From an uncultured Bacteroidota bacterium (GTDB lineage: Bacteria > Bacteroidota > Bacteroidia > Bacteroidales > FEN-979): 36,116 nucleotides of DNA. Of the stretch, positions 8,684 through 17,851 are shown one piece after another. The translations under genes were made by a program, and so were the position numbers. The DNA is taken from contig CALMDO010000182.1 in NCBI GenBank assembly GCA_937862805.1, forward strand, positions 1-36,116. Direction: 5' to 3'. The notes beneath the pieces are model-generated. The model searched no databases and was not told where the DNA came from. It saw nothing but the letters and a program-made list of their open reading frames with translations. The stretch's first letter is position 1, and the number at the start of each line of letters is the position of its first letter.

Positions 8684-11600
8684 ATGAATAACTGCTATAC
8701 TTCCCCGGTCGTTTATTGGATTGTTCTTCTCTTTCTGACCTTTTCGATACAAGCACAGCAGGTGGTGGTAAAAGAAGCTGTCATTGACTGGGATCCTCCC
8801 GAAACTTGCGGCAATCAACCGGGCAGCGCTATGATCCTCACATTCCAGGGCTCCGTTACCCGTGCCGATTTCGGATTGCTTCCATTCTGGAACTGGTCTT
8901 TCATCAGTGAATCGGCTGAAGAGGAGATCATCCACATCACCCTCGGGAACCTTGTTTTTGAACCCGTCCCTGTCGATCCGGAACATCCCTTGCAGGATCA
9001 ATTCAGGATCCCCGATTCTATAACCTTCATTACAGGGCTCTCCATTCAGCGAAAAATGCCACGGATGACCATCTCCCTGTTGCCCCTGAGAGTAAACCCT
9101 GTAACCGGCCAACCGGAAAAGCTGACGTCATTCACCCTGGAAATGCTCCTTTCAAAAAAATCTTTTCCGGAAGGAAATCTGAAGGAGACGGTGGCCTATG
9201 CCGACCATTCGGTACTGGCCTCCGGGAAATGGTACAAATTTGCCATCACTTCAGGCGGAATTTGCCAACTGACATACGACGACCTGAAAAGCGCCGGGAT
9301 TGATGTGACCTCGATCAACCCTGTCAACCTGCGCATTTACGGCAATCAGGGTGGAATGCTCCCCGAAGCCAATGCAACGGAAAGAATTGATGATCTGCGC
9401 GAAAACGCAATCTATGTTTCAGGAGAGCAGGATGGGCGCTTTGATCCCGGGGATTACATCCTTTTCTATGGACAGTCACCCGATACCTGGAGCTATACCT
9501 CTTCTGACCAACTTTTTCATCATAAAAAGAACATCTACGCCGATCAAACCTGCTATTTTTTAAATTTCGATCTGGGAGCAGGCAAACGCATTGCCGACCT
9601 GCCCTCATCCACCGCGCAGCCCACCGTATACATCGACCGTTTCAACGACTACGCCTTTTATGAAAAGGAGGATCTGAATTTTATCAAATCGGGAAAAGAC
9701 TGGTGGGATAACCAATCTTTTGAACTGACGCTGTCGCGCAACTACACCTTTACTTTTCCCAATATCGATACGGAAAGCCAGGCGGCGCTTACCGTTAAAG
9801 TCGCCGCCAGGTCGCTCATCACCAGTTCCTGGTTTGTCGCTTCGGTGGATGGCCGGAAATTATTGACCCTGGAGATCGACCATACCACTTCGGGCTATGA
9901 AAGCGATTATGCAAAGGAAAACCAGGGTACCGCAACCTTTACACCGAAAAGCCAGGTGCTGACAACCAATTTGCTTTACAATAAATCATCCGGTTCGATC
10001 GGGTATCTTAACTACCTGGAAATCAATGCAACACGAATGTTGGTCCAATCCGGTTCCCAGATGCCTTTCCGGTCGGCAAAATCGGTCATGACAGGAGGCA
10101 TTGCGGAGTATTCGCTGACCGGTAACGGGCAGAACCTGCAGATCTGGGACGTTACCACCACCGGGGAGGCTCGCCGTCTGGTTCCTGAAAAATTCGGGAA
10201 CAACTATACCTTCAGGATTGAATCGGGTATGCTCAGGGAATTCATCTCTTTCGATGGCAGTACTTACATCAAACCCGTCTTCGCGGGAACTGTCGCGAAC
10301 CAGGACCTTCACGCAACCCTTCCGGTCGATTACATCATGGTGGTCCATCCCGATTTTCTTCCTGAAGCGCAGCGGCTGGCAGCTTTTCACGAACAATATT
10401 CCGGGCTCTCCACCTTCATCACTACACCCCAGCTGATCTATAACGAGTTTTCCTGCGGGTCACAGGATATAACAGCGATCCGCGATTTTGTAAGAATGAT
10501 GTACAACAGGGCGCTACCCGGTGAGGAACCGCGTTACCTGTTACTTTTCGGAGATGCTTCCTACGATTACAAAAACAGGGTACAGAACAACACTAATTTC
10601 GTTCCGGCTTTTGAATCGGCAAACTCCCTTGCTCCCGACAAATCTTTTGTTTCCGATGATTACTTCGTTTTGTTGGACCCCAATGAAGGACAGGCCGCCA
10701 CCGGCGATCTGGATATGGGCGTAGGACGGCTACCTGTCTCCACCCTGGCGGAAGCCACTGCCATCGTCAACAAGATCCTTCACTATTGTTCCAATTCCGA
10801 TTCAGTAAAGAACGATTGGAGAAATGTTGTGACTTTCGTGGCGGATGATCAAAACGAAGGGGGCAATTTGTTCGTGAAGGATTCAGAAATATTGGCAGCG
10901 ATCATCGATACAAGCAATCTTTCCTGCAATATCGATAAGATCTATTCGGATGCCTACACCATGGTCAGTACACCCGGAGGCAACCGGTACCCGGAAGTCA
11001 ATGAGGTCATCAATAAAAGAGTCACCAGGGGAAGCCTGATCATGAATTATGTGGGGCACGGGGGTGAAGTAGGATGGGCCCATGAAAGAATATTGGAAGT
11101 TGCCGACATCAAGGGATGGAGGAATCTGGACAACCTGCCTGTCTTCGTGACTGCAACCTGTGAATTCAGCCGTTTCGACGATCCCGAACGAACCTCAGCC
11201 GGAGAATGGGTCTTCCTCAATGAAAACGGCGGAGGAGTAGCGCTCTTTACTACTTCCCGGCTGACTTACGCCGGTACGAACAGGTCGCTGCTGATCAATT
11301 TTTATAAGAGCATTTTCAGGAAAAACAATGGAACTTACCTGAAACTGGGGGATCTCCTGATGGCGGCAAAATACGGGATGGGTTCCTATGCCAACATCCA
11401 TTCGTTTGTCCTGTTGGGTGATCCCGCGATTCAAATGGCCTATCCCGAACTCAGGGTTGTAACCACCTCCATCAACGGCCAACCCCCGTCAAATATACCG
11501 GATACCCTTAAAGCCCTTTCGGAAATCACCATCACCGGAGCAGTACTGAATCCGGATGGAACAGTCGCCAGCGACTTTTCCGGGACCGTCTTCCCGACGG

Positions 11601-12529
11601 TATACGATAAGTCGGTAGAAGTGTGGACCAAAGCCAATTATGGGTTGGATGAAAAGTATCCTTTCTGGCTCAGGAAAAATCCTGTTTACAAAGGGAAAGT
11701 ACAGGTGACCCATGGCCTTTTCTCTTTTACCTTCATTGTTCCGAAAGACATAGCTTATCAGTACGGGATCGGCAAAATCAGTTATTATGCCCGTAGCCCG
11801 GAAACCGATGCGCAGGGGTACGATGAAAACATCCAGGTAGGTGGGTACAATGCTTCTGCTACTCCTGATGATACAGGACCAGCCATCCGCCTCTTTCTGA
11901 ACGACCGGAGCTTCCTCTCAGGTGGAATCACCGGACCCTCTCCCGTGTTGTTTGCCGACGTCAGCGATTCATCCGGGATCAATACGGTGGGAAACGGCAT
12001 CGGTCATGATCTGACCGCCGTACTCGACGGGAAAAACTCCGATCCGTTGATCCTGAATGATTATTATGTTTCCAACCTCAACACTTTTAAAAGCGGTACC
12101 ATTGCCTATCCCATGTCAACACTGGCTGAAGGCGAACACAGCCTGACCCTCAAAGTCTGGGATGTCTATGACAACTCTTCGGAAGCCGGGATCACTTTCG
12201 TGGTGGTCAATTCTACTGAATTTGCTTTCTCGCACCTGATCAATTATCCAAACCCGATGCGCGATCAGACTACATTTTCATGGGAAACCAATCAGGTGAA
12301 CCAACCGTTGGAAGTTGAAATTACCATCTATACCCTGGATGGCAACAGGGTTAAGACCATCCGCCAGACCATCTACAGTCAGAGTTTCCGTAATACGATG
12401 TTCCAATGGGACGGAACCCTTGATAACGGTCAGAAAGTCTCTTCGGGAATATATGTCTATCGGCTTCAGGCTATGTTACCAGATGGGACGGCAAAGCACC
12501 TTACCTCCAAATTGGTAGTGATTCGCTAA
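8684..12529 (+). CDS. porU: PorU-like T9SS sortase, C25 (gingipain) family, full length
   Basis: 1281 aa, signal peptide, NYVGHGGEVGW (His) and VFVTATCEFSRFDDPERTSAGEW (Cys), C-terminal sorting-type domain (NYPNPMRDQTTF...GIYVYRL). Confidence 0.9.
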   Translation: MNNCYTSPVVYWIVLLFLTFSIQAQQVVVKEAVIDWDPPETCGNQPGSAMILTFQGSVTRADFGLLPFWNWSFISESAEEEIIHITLGNLVFEPVPVDPEHPLQDQFRIPDSITFITGLSIQRKMPRMTISLLPLRVNPVTGQPEKLTSFTLEMLLSKKSFPEGNLKETVAYADHSVLASGKWYKFAITSGGICQLTYDDLKSAGIDVTSINPVNLRIYGNQGGMLPEANATERIDDLRENAIYVSGEQDGRFDPGDYILFYGQSPDTWSYTSSDQLFHHKKNIYADQTCYFLNFDLGAGKRIADLPSSTAQPTVYIDRFNDYAFYEKEDLNFIKSGKDWWDNQSFELTLSRNYTFTFPNIDTESQAALTVKVAARSLITSSWFVASVDGRKLLTLEIDHTTSGYESDYAKENQGTATFTPKSQVLTTNLLYNKSSGSIGYLNYLEINATRMLVQSGSQMPFRSAKSVMTGGIAEYSLTGNGQNLQIWDVTTTGEARRLVPEKFGNNYTFRIESGMLREFISFDGSTYIKPVFAGTVANQDLHATLPVDYIMVVHPDFLPEAQRLAAFHEQYSGLSTFITTPQLIYNEFSCGSQDITAIRDFVRMMYNRALPGEEPRYLLLFGDASYDYKNRVQNNTNFVPAFESANSLAPDKSFVSDDYFVLLDPNEGQAATGDLDMGVGRLPVSTLAEATAIVNKILHYCSNSDSVKNDWRNVVTFVADDQNEGGNLFVKDSEILAAIIDTSNLSCNIDKIYSDAYTMVSTPGGNRYPEVNEVINKRVTRGSLIMNYVGHGGEVGWAHERILEVADIKGWRNLDNLPVFVTATCEFSRFDDPERTSAGEWVFLNENGGGVALFTTSRLTYAGTNRSLLINFYKSIFRKNNGTYLKLGDLLMAAKYGMGSYANIHSFVLLGDPAIQMAYPELRVVTTSINGQPPSNIPDTLKALSEITITGAVLNPDGTVASDFSGTVFPTVYDKSVEVWTKANYGLDEKYPFWLRKNPVYKGKVQVTHGLFSFTFIVPKDIAYQYGIGKISYYARSPETDAQGYDENIQVGGYNASATPDDTGPAIRLFLNDRSFLSGGITGPSPVLFADVSDSSGINTVGNGIGHDLTAVLDGKNSDPLILNDYYVSNLNTFKSGTIAYPMSTLAEGEHSLTLKVWDVYDNSSEAGITFVVVNSTEFAFSHLINYPNPMRDQTTFSWETNQVNQPLEVEITIYTLDGNRVKTIRQTIYSQSFRNTMFQWDGTLDNGQKVSSGIYVYRLQAMLPDGTAKHLTSKLVVIR

Positions 12530-12542
12530 AACTGTACTTTTA
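12512..12542 (+). promoter_or_regulatory. Candidate internal promoter between the two porU-like genes
   Basis: TTG (12512-12514), 20 bp, TACTTTTA (12535-12542), one mismatch from TAnnTTTG. Confidence 0.5.
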
Positions 12543-12556
12543 CATTTTTTTTATCC

Positions 12557-15500
12557 ATGCGCCTTCGCTCTGGTTTTTTACTTCTGATTCTGGTCTTCCT
12601 CCTTTTACTACCGATTATATCCAACGCGGCAGGTGAAAGAAAAGCCCATTCGGTACTGGCTACCGGTGAATGGTACAAAATTGCCGTGATGAATTCCGGG
12701 ATTCACAAACTCACCGGCGCTGACCTCATGGCAATGGGTATCGATCTGTTTGCAGTGAACCCGGCCAACCTAAGGCTTTTCGGAAACGGAGGGGGAATGC
12801 TCCCCGAATCCAACGCGGCAGAAAGAGCCGATGACCTCCTCGAAAACCCGGTAGCGCTCTTCGACGGAGGCGATGGCCGCTTCGATCCCGACGATTACCT
12901 GCTGTTCTATGGTGAATCACCAGACCAATGGATTTTTGATGCCTCTACACGGTATTTCAACCATCAGAAAAACCTCTATTCCGATACCACTTTTTATTTC
13001 CTGAACCTGGGATCAACGCCGGGAAAAAGGGTACAAAACCTCCCTTCGACCACGGAAACCCCCAATTATTTTGCCACGACCTTCAACACTTATACTGTTC
13101 ACGAAACTGACTCGCTAAACCTCATCAAATCAGGAAAGGAATGGTATGGAGAAATCTTCGACAACACCCATTCCATCAGGGAATTCCCATTTATATTGAC
13201 CGATATTGATTCCCTTTTTCCCTTGCGCCTTAGAACAGCCGTTGCGACCAAAGCCCCTAACGTCAGCTATTTTGTCATCTTTTCCAATGGACGGAGAATC
13301 GACTCGGTCAAAGTCGACGCAACCAGTCCGGGTGACATATCATGGTTCGGGAAACAAAAAGTTAAACTCTCCATGATCGGCTTTCCTGATGAAGACCAAC
13401 GACTTACTCTTCAGTACAAATTGCCTGTCTCCAACGCCTTGGGCTGGTTGAATTATTTGGAAATCAATTATGTAAGAAAACTTATCTGGAGGGCTCCGCA
13501 AATGGAATTCAGAAATACTGCAGGTTACGGGCCCGATATGATCACGCAATATTACCTCCAAAAGGCTCATTCACAGATCACCATCTGGGATGTGACAAAC
13601 ATTGCTGCCATACGACAATTAGAGACCACCCTGACCGACAGCCTGATGATCTTCAGACAAGCGACTGACAGCCTGCGCCAGTTCATCGCCTTCGACGGTT
13701 CTTTTTATTACCCGGTGATTCCCCTCGGGAAAATTCCAAACCAGGATCTGCATGGATTAGCAAGCCCTCAACTGATCATTGTGACCCATCCTGCTTTTTT
13801 GGCCCAGGCTAACCGGTTGGCCGACTTTCATACAAGGGAAAACGAGCTGACCGTGCAGGTTGTGACCACCGGGACGGTGTATAACGAATTCGGCGGAGGC
13901 AGTCCTGACGCCACAGCCATCCGCGATTTAGTCAGGTTCTTTTATGAAAAAGCCGATTCTTTGTCGCGCCCCCGCTACCTTTTACTGATGGGCGACGGAT
14001 CGTACGACCCAAAAAACCGCATTCCGGGAAACAATAACTTCATACCTACTTTTCAATCGACAGAATCTTTGTCACATACCGGAAGTTTCGTAACCGACGA
14101 TTATTACGGAATCCTCGATGAACCTTATGGACAGGAAGCCAACGGCCCCATCCGGATCGGGATCGGCCGGTTTCCGGTGAGCGATACCGTGACAGCCAAC
14201 GTAATGGTGAACAAGATCATCCATTATTCCGATCACGCGTTCCCGATTACTTCCGATTGGCGCAACACCATCACTTTTGTAGCCGATGATGAAAACCGGA
14301 ACCTCCATTTTCAACAGGCAGAAAAACTGGCTGCCATCGTTGATACCGCCTATCCCGTTTTTAACCTTAATAAGATTTATTTTGACGCCTATCAGCGAAC
14401 ACAGATTCCGGGAGGATACCGTTTCCCGGATGCCACGAAAGCTTTGAATGATGCAGTGGAAAAGGGTTCTTTGATCGTCAATTACACCGGACACGGAGGC
14501 GAAGCAGGATGGGGATATGAACAGGTTTTGACCCTGGCCGACATCGACAGTTGGACCAATGCCGATAAACTCCCGGTTTTCTTTACCGCTACCTGTGAAT
14601 TCAGCCGGTTTGATAATCCCGAACGCTACACTGCAGGTGAAAAGGTGATCCTTCATCCGGGAGGAGGGGCTGTTGCCCTCTTTTCAACCACCCGCCTGGC
14701 CTACGCGGGATATAACATCAAACTGAATATCAGCTTCTTACAGCACCTGATGGACCGGGATCAGGAAGGAAAATACCTCCGGATGGGTGACCTGATCCTG
14801 TTATCGAAAAACCTCAACGGAAACATTCCCCAGCTCAAAAACTTTGTCCTGCTGGGCGATCCTGCCCAACATCTGGCTTTTCCACAATACAATGTCAGAA
14901 CTGTCTCCATCAACGATGAGGCCGTCAACCAGCCGGATACCGTACTGGGTTTATCGACGGTGACGGTTAAAGGATTGGTTGAAGACATTGCGGGACAGCC
15001 TGTTACAAACTTCAATGGAACGTTGACAGCCAAGGTTTATGACAAACCGGTGACCTATTCCACCCTGGGAAACATTCCTCCGCCTGAGACCTATCCCGAA
15101 CCTTTTACAGCCCGGAACTCCCTTCTTTTTAAAGGGTACGCACCGGTGGACCAGGGGGCGTTTACCTTCTCTTTTGTGGTTCCCAAAGGAATTGCACTGC
15201 AGTTCGGCAAAGGGAAACTCAGCTATTATGCCCGGGATGACCAGGCGGATGCAGCAGGATATTGCGACCAGATCATCGTAGGAGGCAGTGACCCTCAAAT
15301 CGACCCTGAGAATGAAGGACCTTCTATCGCCTTGTACATGGACAACAGGGATTTCCAAAACGGTGGCAGAACCAGCATCCAGCCCGTGCTTTTAGCCGAT
15401 CTGTACGACACCAACGGAATCAATTTCACCGGGTTGGGAATCGGTCATGAAATTGAAGCGGTGCTGGATCATGACCGGGCGCATGCGGTGGTGCTGAATG

Positions 15501-15973
15501 ACCAATACACCCCTGATTTCAACTCCTACACGCGAGGTTCGTTGAGCTGGCAATTGGAGGAGCTTACGCAAGGCATTCATACGCTCACGCTGAAAGCCTG
15601 GGATTTGTTCAACAATTCATCAGAAAAAGAGATCTCTTTCTACGTCTTCCCCCAAAGTACCATTACTGTCAAACAGGTGATGAACATTCCCAATCCTGTC
15701 AGGGATCACACGTGGTTTATCTTTCAACCTGAAACCAGCATCCAGGGGGATCTGGAGGTAAGAATCACCATCTATGATATAACCGGCCGGCCTGTTCATA
15801 CCCTTGAAGGGAAAGTGGAGGAGGTCGGCAACGGGCCCGCAAAATTTTACTGGAATGGTACAACCAACGCAGGTACAGTACTGAGAAATGGAGTTTATCC
15901 GTATAAACTGACCTTTAGGGGAAGTGACGGAAGTTACACCGAAATCTCTCAAAAATTGTTAATTCTCCGGTGA
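12557..15973 (+). CDS. Second PorU-like C25-family protease, lacking the N-terminal region of the first
   Basis: 1138 aa; HSVLATGEWYKIAVMNSGIHKLTGADL aligns with HSVLASGKWYKFAITSGGICQLTYDDL of the first copy; NYTGHGGEAGW and FFTATCEFSRFDNPERYTAGE; C-terminal sorting-type domain. Confidence 0.88.
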   Translation: MRLRSGFLLLILVFLLLLPIISNAAGERKAHSVLATGEWYKIAVMNSGIHKLTGADLMAMGIDLFAVNPANLRLFGNGGGMLPESNAAERADDLLENPVALFDGGDGRFDPDDYLLFYGESPDQWIFDASTRYFNHQKNLYSDTTFYFLNLGSTPGKRVQNLPSTTETPNYFATTFNTYTVHETDSLNLIKSGKEWYGEIFDNTHSIREFPFILTDIDSLFPLRLRTAVATKAPNVSYFVIFSNGRRIDSVKVDATSPGDISWFGKQKVKLSMIGFPDEDQRLTLQYKLPVSNALGWLNYLEINYVRKLIWRAPQMEFRNTAGYGPDMITQYYLQKAHSQITIWDVTNIAAIRQLETTLTDSLMIFRQATDSLRQFIAFDGSFYYPVIPLGKIPNQDLHGLASPQLIIVTHPAFLAQANRLADFHTRENELTVQVVTTGTVYNEFGGGSPDATAIRDLVRFFYEKADSLSRPRYLLLMGDGSYDPKNRIPGNNNFIPTFQSTESLSHTGSFVTDDYYGILDEPYGQEANGPIRIGIGRFPVSDTVTANVMVNKIIHYSDHAFPITSDWRNTITFVADDENRNLHFQQAEKLAAIVDTAYPVFNLNKIYFDAYQRTQIPGGYRFPDATKALNDAVEKGSLIVNYTGHGGEAGWGYEQVLTLADIDSWTNADKLPVFFTATCEFSRFDNPERYTAGEKVILHPGGGAVALFSTTRLAYAGYNIKLNISFLQHLMDRDQEGKYLRMGDLILLSKNLNGNIPQLKNFVLLGDPAQHLAFPQYNVRTVSINDEAVNQPDTVLGLSTVTVKGLVEDIAGQPVTNFNGTLTAKVYDKPVTYSTLGNIPPPETYPEPFTARNSLLFKGYAPVDQGAFTFSFVVPKGIALQFGKGKLSYYARDDQADAAGYCDQIIVGGSDPQIDPENEGPSIALYMDNRDFQNGGRTSIQPVLLADLYDTNGINFTGLGIGHEIEAVLDHDRAHAVVLNDQYTPDFNSYTRGSLSWQLEELTQGIHTLTLKAWDLFNNSSEKEISFYVFPQSTITVKQVMNIPNPVRDHTWFIFQPETSIQGDLEVRITIYDITGRPVHTLEGKVEEVGNGPAKFYWNGTTNAGTVLRNGVYPYKLTFRGSDGSYTEISQKLLILR

Positions 15974-16081
15974 TAGGTACAAAGAAAGGGTTATTTTTTT
16001 GATCCGGACAATATTGCCTTGCAGGTACCGTTATTTTTTGAATTCTTTGTTCATTGTAACACTAAACTTTTATAACAACCC

Positions 16082-17278
16082 ATGAAGATCCGCTTCCTCT
16101 TTCTGATTTCCTTAGTGATGATTTCGGCTACCCTCTTTGGGCAAGATACGGAACCCAATGATGGCAGTCGCGTTATTTCTACTGCTGTTCCTTTCCTTAC
16201 GATCGCCCCTGACGCCAGGGGAGGAGGGATGGGAGATGTCGGAGTAGCTACCTCCTCCGATGCCTATGCCATGTATTGGAACCCTGCAAAATATGCTTTC
16301 AGCGATAAGTCGTTCGGATTCGGAATCGGTTATGTACCCTGGCTGAGAGGTTTGGTCAACGATATCGGATTGGCTTCGCTCACCGGGTTCGGAAAGATCG
16401 GCGACAAACAGGCAGTCGCGGCCTCCCTGCGCTTCTTTTCGATGGGTTCGGTGATGTTTACGAATGATGTCGGACAGGAACTGGGGGAAGTAAAACCCAA
16501 TGAGTGGGCCATCGATGCAACGTACGCCAGAAAATTCTCGCAGGAATTCAGCGGCGCCGTTGCGGCCCGGTTCATCTATTCGAACCTGGTCCCGGTCAAT
16601 TATACCGCTTATGATGTTCGCCCCGGTACCTCTTTTGCGGCAGATGTGGCGATTTATTACCACCATGAAATGGATATCAACGGATTGAGTGGCGCTTCCA
16701 TCGATGCCGGGCTGGACATTTCCAATATCGGTGCAAAAATGTCGTACAGCAGCACTTCAGTCATCAAGGATTTTATTCCTACAACCCTGCGTATAGGCCC
16801 CTCCTTTACCATGGATATTGACGACTACAACCGCCTTTCTTTTGCAGTTGATTTTACCAAGTTGCTGGTGCCCACTCCGCCGGTCTATGCCATGGATTCA
16901 AGCGGGAACCCGATTGTCGGGCCGGATGGCAAAAAGGAGATCGAAAAGGGTTATGATCCTGACGTTTCCATTGTCAAAGGGATGATCCAGTCATTCTATG
17001 ATGCGCCTTACGGATTCAAGGAAGAACTTCAGGAGATCAACGTGGCAATCGCTGCAGAATATTGGTACAACAAACTGTTCGCGATTCGCGCAGGCTATTT
17101 TTATGAATCGAAATACAAGGGAAACCGCCAGTTTTTTACCCTTGGCGCCGGTTTACGTTATAATGTTTTCGGACTTGACTTCTCCTACCTGCTGCCCGTC
17201 CACAACAACAACCCCTTACAGAATACCCTTCAATTTACCCTGCTGTTCAATTTCGACAACAAGAAATCAGGTGGTTGA
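16082..17278 (+). CDS. porV: T9SS outer-membrane protein PorV (LptO)
   Basis: Signal peptide; VISTAVPFLTIAPDARGGGMGDVGVATSSDAYAMYWNPAKYAF, characteristic of PorV; FadL-like barrel. Confidence 0.93.
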   Translation: MKIRFLFLISLVMISATLFGQDTEPNDGSRVISTAVPFLTIAPDARGGGMGDVGVATSSDAYAMYWNPAKYAFSDKSFGFGIGYVPWLRGLVNDIGLASLTGFGKIGDKQAVAASLRFFSMGSVMFTNDVGQELGEVKPNEWAIDATYARKFSQEFSGAVAARFIYSNLVPVNYTAYDVRPGTSFAADVAIYYHHEMDINGLSGASIDAGLDISNIGAKMSYSSTSVIKDFIPTTLRIGPSFTMDIDDYNRLSFAVDFTKLLVPTPPVYAMDSSGNPIVGPDGKKEIEKGYDPDVSIVKGMIQSFYDAPYGFKEELQEINVAIAAEYWYNKLFAIRAGYFYESKYKGNRQFFTLGAGLRYNVFGLDFSYLLPVHNNNPLQNTLQFTLLFNFDNKKSGG

Positions 17279-17360
17279 TGAACCAACCTGTTAGTTCGGG
17301 TCAATTTTTATCAATCAACAGTATTAATCGGCTAATGGTTAAACAAGAAGCTGATATCCA

Positions 17361-17837
17361 ATGAATTTCAGAGTAGGTTTCGGATTTGATACCCATGCCC
17401 TGATCCCCGGATCGGGGCTGCGTTTGGGCGGGGTGACCATTCCATTTGACAAAACCTTCAAGGCCCATTCCGACGGCGATGTCCTGATTCATGCCATCAT
17501 CGACGGATTGCTTGGCGCAGCAGGATTGCCTGATATCGGAAACCAGTTTCCCGACACAGATCCGGCTTACAAAGGGATTGATAGCGCGATTCTTTTGAAG
17601 GAGACGATTGAAAGGATCACTGCCAGGGGTTTTTCAGTCGGGAACATCGATACCACCATCGTGCTTCAAAATCCGAAAATCGCCACCCGGATCCCCGCCA
17701 TCGTTGATACCCTTTCTAAAACCATGAACCTCGCCCCTGATTGCATCTCAGTAAAGGCCAAAACCAGCGAAAAACTAGGGTTTATAGGTCGTGAAGAAGG
17801 AGTGTCGGCCTATGCCGTGGTGCTTCTGACCCGGTAA
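17361..17837 (+). CDS. ispF: 2-C-methyl-D-erythritol 2,4-cyclodiphosphate synthase
   Basis: RVGFGFDTHAL, LGGVTIPFDKTFKAHSDGDVLIHAIIDGLLGAAGLPDIGNQFPDTDP, KAKTSEKLGFIGREEGVSAYAVVLL. Confidence 0.97.
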   Translation: MNFRVGFGFDTHALIPGSGLRLGGVTIPFDKTFKAHSDGDVLIHAIIDGLLGAAGLPDIGNQFPDTDPAYKGIDSAILLKETIERITARGFSVGNIDTTIVLQNPKIATRIPAIVDTLSKTMNLAPDCISVKAKTSEKLGFIGREEGVSAYAVVLLTR

Positions 17838-17851
17838 GCCTTATCCGAAGC

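Noticed and set aside
8588-9112. 174-aa minus-strand ORF over the porU start
   Set aside because: Antisense to the PorU signal peptide and N-terminal region; no family motif.
14072-14656. 194-aa minus-strand ORF
   Set aside because: Antisense to the catalytic domain of the second PorU-like protein.
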